Source of the DNA: Spirochaetales bacterium
GTDB lineage: Bacteria; Spirochaetota; Spirochaetia; DSM-16054; Sediminispirochaetaceae
Direction: 5' to 3'
Length of the DNA stretch: 9,952 nt
NCBI GenBank assembly: GCA_021767325.1
Contig: JAASTM010000041.1
Coordinates: forward strand, 1-9,952
Shown here: in pieces, positions 6,396 through 9,952 of the stretch
Numbering within the stretch: position 1 is the stretch's first letter
Layout: the number at the start of each line of letters is the position of its first letter
Translations under genes and position numbers: made by a program
The notes under the pieces: generated by a model
The model's input: the letters and a program-made list of their open reading frames with translations, nothing else
Told to the model about the DNA's origin: nothing
Databases searched by the model: none

Positions 6396-6833
6396 CTATT
6401 CTTTTGCCTCAGTACTAATGTTCCAAAGGACTCCAAATTTGTCAATGAAAGAACCAAAATAGTCACCCCAAAACTGTTCTTCAAGAGGCATCTCAATTTT
6501 CCCGCCAACAGATAAACCCTCAAAAATACGCTTAGTTTCTTCTCGGGAATCGGCCACATAGTGAATCATGACATTATTCCCTTGGTTAACTTTTTGCCCG
6601 AAGGCTTCAATTGCATCAGTGCCTCGAAGCGTAGTCTGTTCAGTCAGAGGTAGACCAATATGCATAATCATCTTCTTTTCTTGCTCAGTTAATTTAGGAC
6701 TGCCTTCTTCAGCAGGCATATCCCCAAAGCGCATGATGTCGTCGTCAAACTCACCACCAAAAACTGATTTATAAAACTCAAAGGCTTCTTCGGTATTCCC
6801 ATCGAAGTTTAGATATACATCTATCTTTGCCAT
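6396..6833 (-). CDS. VOC family protein, PhnB-like (glyoxalase/DUF1338-type fold)
   Basis: 145 residues, the normal length for the PhnB-like branch of the vicinal oxygen chelate superfamily. It begins MAKIDVYLNFDGNTEEAFEFYKSVF, the standard first beta-alpha unit, and continues FGGEFDDDIMRFGDMP, then MIMHIGLPL, then NNVMIHYVADSREETKRIFEGL and ends EEQFWGDYFGSFIDKFGVLWNI. These are all recognisable PhnB/3-demethylubiquinone-methyltransferase-like blocks. Such proteins are often called glyoxalase-like or linked to resistance, but members rarely have a proven reaction, so no activity is claimed. The start is supported by GAAGGAG at 6840-6846, 6 nt before the ATG. The gene is more A+T-rich than the efflux operon on its left and is flanked by repeat sequence, suggesting separate acquisition. 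Confidence 0.93.
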   Translation of the reverse strand: MAKIDVYLNFDGNTEEAFEFYKSVFGGEFDDDIMRFGDMPAEEGSPKLTEQEKKMIMHIGLPLTEQTTLRGTDAIEAFGQKVNQGNNVMIHYVADSREETKRIFEGLSVGGKIEMPLEEQFWGDYFGSFIDKFGVLWNISTEAKE

Positions 6834-6849
6834 AGGCGGCTCCTTCTTT

Positions 6850-6942
6850 TTTTGTCATTCTGATTCGCAAAGCGGGGGAAAAATCTATAGCGTTTTCGCT
6901 CGTTACTCTCGCTATTTCTTTTGTCAGCACAGCATGACAAAA
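6850..6942. repeat. MITE-like / intergenic palindromic element of about 93 bp
   Basis: Outer arms TTTTGTCAT (6850-6858) and ATGACAAAA (6934-6942) are perfect 9-bp inverted repeats. Inner arms ATAGCG (6887-6892) and CGCTAT (6910-6915) are also perfect. The left end GTCATTCTGA...GCAAAGCG resembles the widespread intergenic repeat beginning GTCATTCTGAGCGAAGCG. No coding capacity. It sits just upstream of the VOC gene's Shine-Dalgarno and would be in its leader or promoter. Structure seen; mobility inferred. Confidence 0.55.
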
Positions 6943-6952
6943 TTTGTTTGTT

Positions 6953-7228
6953 TTAATTATAGTTCAAGCTTATAGACTTTTCCACCCAATCTTCTTCATG
7001 ACTGTCTCGACTTTCGCGTTTTTCAAATCCAATTTTGGTAAAGGTCATCTCAGCTTTTCCTTCAACTTCTTCTAATTCATTGGTGGATTCACTGTAATAT
7101 CTATCACTTCTATACTGATATACATTAATATGTGAGCTAACTAATTGTTGAGGAGATTCAATAGCTTTATACTCACCCCTTAAAGGTCCATAGGGTCCGG
7201 AGCTTTCTGAATGCATCATTTCCGCCAC
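6953..7228 (-). CDS. Hypothetical protein, probably a damaged gene
   Basis: A 91-residue frame opening with GTG at 7226-7228, with no Shine-Dalgarno and an in-frame stop shortly before it. I do not recognise the product. The C-terminal half (about 58-91) is charged (MTFTKIGFEKRESRDSHEEDWVEK). Just upstream, a different frame (7216-7284) encodes NIHHLLDELEDEFKVGGQWRK and then stops, and a strong Shine-Dalgarno-like AAAGGAGG lies at 7293-7300. This suggests that one gene running from about 7290 to 6953 has been broken by frameshifts. It could equally be unrelated fragments. No membrane segment or signal peptide. Adjacent to the decayed hicB. Confidence 0.35.
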   Translation of the reverse strand: MAEMMHSESSGPYGPLRGEYKAIESPQQLVSSHINVYQYRSDRYYSESTNELEEVEGKAEMTFTKIGFEKRESRDSHEEDWVEKSISLNYN

Positions 7229-7300
7229 TGACCGCCGACTTTGAATTCATCTTCCAGTTCATCGAGTAGATGATGAATGTTTTCCTAACACTCCTCCTTT
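7216..7300 (-). pseudogene. Possible 5' fragment of the broken ORF upstream of 6953-7228
   Basis: The minus strand carries AAAGGAGG (7293-7300), followed by a short frame (7216-7284) for ENIHHLLDELEDEFKVGGQWRK ending in TGA. The peptide looks protein-like (acidic amphipathic helix). No usual start codon sits between the Shine-Dalgarno and this frame at proper spacing. A frameshift near 7220 would join it to the following 91-residue frame. Weak evidence, by eye. Confidence 0.25.
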
Positions 7301-7456
7301 TACTTGCATTGGCAAGCCGATGTGTTATTATTTGAACAATCTCAAAAAGAGTATGTGAATAAATACGATATTTGTATCGTTTGTCAGCGAAATTCCTACG
7401 TAATCAATCTTATGAATCACAAGGCGAGGATCGTCAGAGATGTCGATTCTCATTTT

Positions 7457-7701
7457 TCATTTGGCATCCATATCTCGTAGTATCTTCTTGGCAAGAGTTT
7501 TTTTTTGCTTCTTTATGACGGGGAATTGCTTCAACAACTCCGGTTTACGGTCTTCGAGAATAAGGGAGACAGCCTCTCGTAAGCTCTCCTTTGCCTCTTC
7601 TACCGTCTCACCCTGGCCGTTTGCACCAGGCACCTCCGGACAAATTGCCAGTAACCGCCTTCCAGTGCTTCATCAATAATTGCCGTAAGCTCACCTTTCA
7701 T
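7457..7701 (-). pseudogene. hicB: HicB-family antitoxin gene, frameshifted
   Basis: From the ATG at 7699-7701 the frame reads MKGELTAIIDEALEGGYW, the standard HicB N-terminal strand. It then shifts at about 7647-7651. The other frame continues ICPEVPGANGQGETVEEAKESL, then REAVSLILEDRKPELLKQF, to a TGA at 7457-7459. Restoring one G after the TGG codon gives an 81-residue HicB with the hallmark YWAICPEVPGANGQG core. HicB normally neutralises the HicA mRNA interferase. As written the product ends early (about 33 residues) and should be inactive. The Shine-Dalgarno GGAGG (7709-7713) and an extended -10 are intact, so the lesion looks recent, or is a sequencing error. No hicA is found on either side: upstream is an XRE gene, downstream only a 41-codon unrecognised ORF at 7328-7453. 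Confidence 0.85.
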
Positions 7702-7728
7702 GGGTATTCCTCCACCCATATTATAACA
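7702..7728 (-). promoter_or_regulatory. Extended -10 promoter and Shine-Dalgarno hairpin of hicB
   Basis: On the minus strand TGT-TATAAT (7728-7720) is an extended -10, with no good -35 at 17-18 bp. The start would be near 7713, so the leader is only about 12 nt. Within it GGGT (7717-7714) can pair with ACCC (7705-7702), placing the Shine-Dalgarno GGAGG (7713-7709) in the loop. Confidence 0.5.
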
Positions 7729-7750
7729 ATGAATCGGGTCTTTTTTGTCG

Positions 7751-7770
7751 ATTAAAGACAATCCTTTAAT
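7751..7770. promoter_or_regulatory. 7-bp inverted repeat between the XRE gene and hicB
   Basis: ATTAAAG (7751-7757) and CTTTAAT (7764-7770) are perfect inverted repeats with a 6-nt gap. They lie about 25 bp upstream of the hicB extended -10 and 37 bp after the XRE stop. There is no T-tract, so it is not an intrinsic terminator. It might be an autoregulatory operator of the hicB unit. Flanking direct copies of AATCGGGT occur at 7732-7739 and 7780-7787. Confidence 0.3.
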
Positions 7771-7806
7771 TCAGGGTCAAATCGGGTAAAAGTGGAGTAT
7801 AAATTC

Positions 7807-8097
7807 CTATGATACTTTTTCCAAATCATGCAATACAAGTCTGGGATATTTTGCTATAAGCCTAAGAAGTGCTTTCGCAGGCCCATCAGGATGCCGTCGT
7901 CCCTGTTCCCAATTTTGCAGAGTATTGATGCTAATACCTATTCGGAGAGCAAATTGTTTCTGGGACAAGCCCAGGTATTTTCTCAAAGTTGCTATATCAC
8001 CGGTTTTCCACTCGCCAGATATGAGTCGTAGACGCTGCTCTCTGGTGATAGCATGTTCGAAATCCTTCGATGTCAATTCCAGAATCTCATCAGTCAT
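7807..8097 (-). CDS. XRE-family helix-turn-helix antitoxin-type regulator (HigA/NadS-like)
   Basis: 96 residues. The HTH spans about 36-70, with LRKYLGLSQKQFALRIGISI giving helices 1-3 and NTLQNWEQGRRHPDGPAKALLRL being a highly typical tail of small XRE antitoxins (NWEQGRRxPxGPA). It should bind DNA as a dimer, probably repressing its own operon and neutralising a partner toxin. I chose the ATG at 8097 rather than 8145 because AGGAG lies 7 nt upstream, the region 8145-8098 is also coding for the brnT remnant, and the product then has normal length. The start overlaps the brnT stop by 8 bp, implying coupled translation. Downstream is the broken hicB. The frame is intact, so this half of the module is kept although its toxin gene is truncated. 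Confidence 0.9.
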   Translation of the reverse strand: MTDEILELTSKDFEHAITREQRLRLISGEWKTGDIATLRKYLGLSQKQFALRIGISINTLQNWEQGRRHPDGPAKALLRLIAKYPRLVLHDLEKVS

Positions 8098-8260
8098 ATG
8101 TTTCTCCTGCGATAGCTTGTTCATATCGCTGCAGTTCAAAATCATATAATTCCAGAATCAGATTATACGGGAGTCCAAAGATCTCGGAGGCTTCCTCAAA
8201 GGAGATTCTGTGTTTATTGATGTTAGCCTGATTGTTTAACGAGTCCCATTGAAACTCCAT
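8090..8260 (-). pseudogene. brnT: Truncated BrnT-family toxin gene
   Basis: The minus strand from the ATG at 8260 reads MEFQWDSLNNQANINKHRIS, then FEEASEIFGLPYNLILELYD, and ends RYEQAIAGETYD with a TGA at 8090-8092, 56 residues. The opening (MEF-W-D-x-x-K/N-x-x-x-N-x-x-KHxxSFEEA-x-x-xF) is the BrnT signature. Full BrnT toxins, RelE-fold ribonucleases, are about 90 residues. Here the C-terminal strands that follow the RY-x-A-x-GET motif are missing, so an inactive toxin is likely. The truncation ends exactly where the XRE gene begins (ATG at 8097), consistent with a deletion that kept the antitoxin. BrnT normally pairs with BrnA; pairing with an XRE antitoxin is a less usual variant. Its promoter and operator are intact. 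Confidence 0.75.
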
Positions 8261-8265
8261 ATATA

Positions 8266-8294
8266 GTTATACGCCATTGGCGTATATATGTCCA
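8266..8294 (-). promoter_or_regulatory. Promoter of the brnT-XRE unit
   Basis: On the minus strand TGGACA (8294-8289, 5 of 6 consensus), 17-bp spacer, TATAAC (8271-8266). The transcription start is predicted at about 8259-8260, the A of the brnT ATG. No Shine-Dalgarno precedes that ATG, so leaderless translation is predicted. Confidence 0.6.
8268..8286. promoter_or_regulatory. 19-bp palindromic operator of the brnT-XRE unit
   Basis: TATACGCCA (8268-8276), a central T (8277) and TGGCGTATA (8278-8286) form a perfect palindrome. It fills the spacer between the -35 and -10 boxes and overlaps the -10. This is the standard place for an autorepressing antitoxin; the adjacent XRE protein is the obvious candidate ligand. 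Confidence 0.75.
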
Positions 8295-8311
8295 CTTTCC
8301 AGTATTCAGAC

Positions 8312-8333
8312 TCACATCAAATTCACATCAAAT
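8312..8333. repeat. Two tandem copies of an 11-bp unit
   Basis: TCACATCAAAT occurs twice in direct tandem (8312-8322, 8323-8333), upstream of the brnT promoter. It might be an additional regulator site or simple slippage. No more copies are present. Confidence 0.45.
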
Positions 8334-8427
8334 TCTTACAACCTATATGATCTATATAACAAAGTACCCCCTATAGTCCCCGATTTTACCATCATACATA
8401 CCTAATATGTCCAATTTAGTTAAAAAG

Positions 8428-8461
8428 ATGGCCTTCTAAGCCGTAGGTCGGAGGTTCGAAA
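8428..8461 (+). pseudogene. tRNA-Arg(UCU) fragment
   Basis: ATGGC (8428-8432), loop CTTCTAA with anticodon TCT (8435-8437), and GCCGT (8440-8444) make a proper anticodon arm with one T-G pair. It continues with variable loop AGGTC (8445-8449), T-stem GGAGG (8450-8454) and T-loop TTCGAAA (8455-8461). The 3' T-stem should then be CCTCC but is CAGCT, and there is no acceptor stem or CCA. Upstream only a degraded D-arm-like CAATTTAGTTA is seen. So it is a partial, non-functional tRNA copy. tRNA 3'-half fragments are typical scars of integrase-mediated insertion, so an old attachment site is plausible. Confidence 0.7.
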
Positions 8462-8490
8462 CAGCTACGTACCGGAGGACCGAAAGTTAA

Positions 8491-8799
8491 TTACTGCTTT
8501 TCGTATACTACAGTTTTATCAGAGGATGTGAGTGTATTACCCTCCTTTGTGAAAGTAAGATCAAATTGTTCGAGATTTACGACAACCTTATTTCCATCCA
8601 CTGTATATTTCCCTTCGCTGTTGAGCGGCTTCATGAGCACTGTACCATCTTTTTGAAAATCCAGAGAAATTTTTCCCACCATCGAATCGGTAAAGTGCTC
8701 GGTACACACAAACTCACCGCTAAGACTGTTCGAAGAATCACAGGAGATACACATAAACAGAGAAATCACTAAAATGATTGCAACGGTCACATACTTCAT
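8491..8799 (-). CDS. Small putative lipoprotein
   Basis: 102 residues. A signal sequence MKYVTVAIILVISLFMCISC ends in Cys20, with a loose lipobox (M-C-I-S-C); spirochaetal lipoboxes are commonly relaxed, so lipidation is likely but not certain. The mature part is beta-rich and small: SGEFVCTEHFTDSMVGKISL, DFQKDGTVLMKPLNSEGKYT, VDGNKVVVNLEQFDLTFTKEGNTL. This pattern of short strands with DGT and NTL turns is seen in small DUF5640/lipocalin-like lipoproteins; I cannot name the family. The start is supported by GAGGGG (8805-8810). It is divergent from the AraC-type gene, with a perfect inverted repeat in between. Function unknown; likely a cell-envelope protein. Confidence 0.75.
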   Translation of the reverse strand: MKYVTVAIILVISLFMCISCDSSNSLSGEFVCTEHFTDSMVGKISLDFQKDGTVLMKPLNSEGKYTVDGNKVVVNLEQFDLTFTKEGNTLTSSDKTVVYEKQ

Positions 8800-8810
8800 A
8801 ATTACCCCTC

Positions 8811-8828
8811 TTGAATAGTTATATTCAA
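8811..8828. promoter_or_regulatory. Inverted repeat in the lipoprotein promoter region
   Basis: TTGAATA (8811-8817), GTTA spacer, TATTCAA (8822-8828): a perfect 7-bp inverted repeat directly upstream of the lipoprotein Shine-Dalgarno. It contains a TATAAC -10-like box on the minus strand (8823-8818). It could be an operator or a 5'-leader hairpin. The divergent AraC-family gene is one candidate regulator. Confidence 0.4.
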
Positions 8829-8891
8829 CCGTTATATATCCTTTTCAGGTACTGTGCGTCCCAGAATGAAAAATGAGACGTGAATATTCGT

Positions 8892-8920
8892 TCGTCATCT
8901 CGATCAAAGTGTTGTACAAT
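8892..8920 (+). promoter_or_regulatory. Candidate promoter of the AraC-family gene
   Basis: TCGTCA (8892-8897, 4 of 6), 17-bp spacer, TACAAT (8915-8920, 5 of 6). The start would fall near 8927, downstream of the first ATG (8919) but at the second in-frame ATG (8928). No Shine-Dalgarno precedes either, so this suggests leaderless translation from 8928. Confidence 0.4.
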
Positions 8921-9952
8921 GAAAAATATGCCAATACTGGAGATTCTTGCTGGGCTCGGAATGGTGCAGGGAATGCTTCTGCTGTTGCTTGTGAGCTTAC
9001 GGTACCGGCGACGAGAAAACATTCCGCTTGCACTTCTTCTTTTGGTCTATTCTCTGCGTTTGGGGACCATTCCCACCTGGAACGAGGCAATGATGCTGGC
9101 CAATCCCTGGCTGCTGCCGCTGCTTACGCCCCTGCCCTTCCTCTTCGGTCCCTTATTGTGGTGGTACATCTACAGCATCTCCGATGAATCCGGAAGCAAA
9201 CAACCAATTCGGCCATTTTGGCACGTAGTACCGTACCTGCTCGATCTGATATTTACCACCGCTCTCCTGCATCTGTTTTCGCCGGCAGAGTATGAGACAA
9301 TGATCATCGCAACCTTTCATGGATCTCCACCTATGCACATGATGGTGCGAAACGGACTGAAGGTATTAGTGAATGTGGTGTATGTTGGATTGGCGGTCTA
9401 TCGTGCGTTTCAGAAGAACCCGACCGCTATAATCACTAAATCGCAGCGAGTGCGCTTGAAGGCCCTGTCGATTGTACCTGTGCTTTCGCTGGTGCTGTTC
9501 GCATTTGTGGCCTTATATCCCCAAGCCAGCACGCGTATTGCTAGCGGTTCTGTCGAACCATTTACAATCCTGGCGGCTTCCATGACATTATTAATTTACA
9601 CCATATCGTTTCTGATGTTCTCCGCTCCCGAAATCCCCTTCGCCTGCAGTTCCACGGCTACGGAGAACGGGGTAGAGAAACTTGTATCCGAAGACGAACA
9701 GCTCCTGGCGGAGAATGTATCACGCCTTCTCGCAGCAGAAATCTATCGTGACCCCGATCTGTCCTTAGAGTCGATGGCCCAGCAATTGAAGATTCACCCC
9801 AATCGCCTTTCCCGGGCCATCAACTGTGTGTTTGGCGAGAGTTTTCCTGCGCTCATTCAACGCCGGCGGGTACGCTATTTCATTGAACAGGCGGAGAGAG
9901 GTGCGCTCGATACGCGTACGATCCTTGATCTTGCCTTTGATGCAGGCTTCTC
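8919..9952 (+). CDS. Membrane-anchored AraC-family regulator (partial at right edge)
   Basis: An open frame of 344 codons runs to the window end without a stop. The N-terminal two-thirds is hydrophobic, with about seven membrane segments (near 5-27, 35-52, 64-86, 102-120, 146-164, 182-201, 214-235); the first, ILAGLGMVQGMLLLLLVS, is typical of 7TM AraC regulators. Residues about 260-344 are the AraC DNA-binding domain: DPDLSLESMAQQLKIHPNRL is the first helix-turn-helix, then FGESFPALIQRRRVRYFIEQ, then TILDLAFDAGF, where the second HTH is cut by the window edge. It should sense an envelope signal or lipid-soluble ligand and act on DNA at the membrane. Start: ATG at 8919, or ATG at 8928 if leaderless. 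Base composition returns to that of the left half. It may control the divergent lipoprotein. Confidence 0.92.
   Translation, partial: MKNMPILEILAGLGMVQGMLLLLLVSLRYRRRENIPLALLLLVYSLRLGTIPTWNEAMMLANPWLLPLLTPLPFLFGPLLWWYIYSISDESGSKQPIRPFWHVVPYLLDLIFTTALLHLFSPAEYETMIIATFHGSPPMHMMVRNGLKVLVNVVYVGLAVYRAFQKNPTAIITKSQRVRLKALSIVPVLSLVLFAFVALYPQASTRIASGSVEPFTILAASMTLLIYTISFLMFSAPEIPFACSSTATENGVEKLVSEDEQLLAENVSRLLAAEIYRDPDLSLESMAQQLKIHPNRLSRAINCVFGESFPALIQRRRVRYFIEQAERGALDTRTILDLAFDAGF

Noticed and set aside
7270..7335. 21-codon plus-strand ORF with a very hydrophobic signal-like sequence (MMNVFLTLLLLLALASRC)
   Set aside because: No Shine-Dalgarno or promoter, stops after 21 codons, and most likely reflects T/C-rich sequence opposite the AAAGGAGG.
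7328..7453. 41-codon minus-strand ORF right after hicB, in the place where hicA could be
   Set aside because: It has none of the HicA motifs and no Shine-Dalgarno; kept only as a note within the hicB entry.
7440..7679. 79-residue plus-strand open frame
   Set aside because: It is the reverse strand of the frameshifted hicB, whose HicB motifs are unmistakable.
8098..8145. Longer N-terminus (16 extra residues) for the XRE regulator
   Set aside because: The extra codons overlap the brnT remnant frame, and the ATG at 8097 has a well-placed AGGAG.
8312..8333. Tandem 11-bp repeat considered as the start of a CRISPR or iteron array
   Set aside because: Only two copies with no spacers; too short for either.
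8873..9187. 104-residue plus-strand open frame at the AraC locus
   Set aside because: Wrong frame. The real gene is the 344-codon frame from 8919 that runs off the window and contains the membrane segments and AraC domain.

Overview
The window looks like a bacterial chromosome segment, most plausibly from a spirochaete (Spirochaeta/Treponema-like). That placement is an inference. It rests on a DUF2259-type secreted protein beside an AIM24-family protein, a relaxed lipobox in a small lipoprotein, and a membrane-anchored AraC regulator. No rRNA, intact tRNA, CRISPR array or complete insertion sequence was seen.

Layout. (1) 1-2065: the possible tail of a gene entering from the left, converging on a secreted DUF2259-like protein (minus strand). 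An AIM24-family protein (plus strand) is divergent from it and ends in a good intrinsic terminator. (2) 2066-2421: a gene-free stretch with a perfect 16-bp palindrome. (3) 2422-2954: a DUF4160-DUF2442 pair with a 4-bp overlap, driven by a strong promoter that would start the mRNA at the ATG. (4) 3116-6220: a tight operon of PadR regulator, short-chain dehydrogenase, DrrA-like ABC ATPase and ABC-2 permease. A palindromic operator overlaps its promoter, so this reads as a PadR-controlled efflux system with a co-transcribed oxidoreductase. (5) About 6221-8490: a visibly more A+T-rich, all-minus-strand accessory stretch. It holds a VOC/PhnB-like protein next to a MITE-like inverted repeat, an unrecognised damaged ORF, a hicB antitoxin broken by a one-base deletion with no hicA, an intact XRE antitoxin-type regulator, a truncated brnT toxin gene upstream of it, and a fragment of tRNA-Arg(UCU). 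(6) 8491-9952: a small lipoprotein (minus), divergent from a seven-TM AraC-family regulator that runs off the right edge.

How it fits together. The 2.4-3.0 kb and 6.2-8.5 kb stretches are accessory material of toxin-antitoxin type, partly decayed. The tRNA fragment and the inverted-repeat element are plausible scars of mobile-element traffic. The PadR operon and the AraC/lipoprotein pair are regulator-plus-target arrangements. No clearly new multi-gene system is evident. The most unusual signals are three promoters placed so that transcription would begin at or within a few bases of an ATG (leaderless mRNAs), the BrnT-remnant/XRE arrangement with its operator set exactly in the promoter spacer, and the paired decay of two antitoxin modules.
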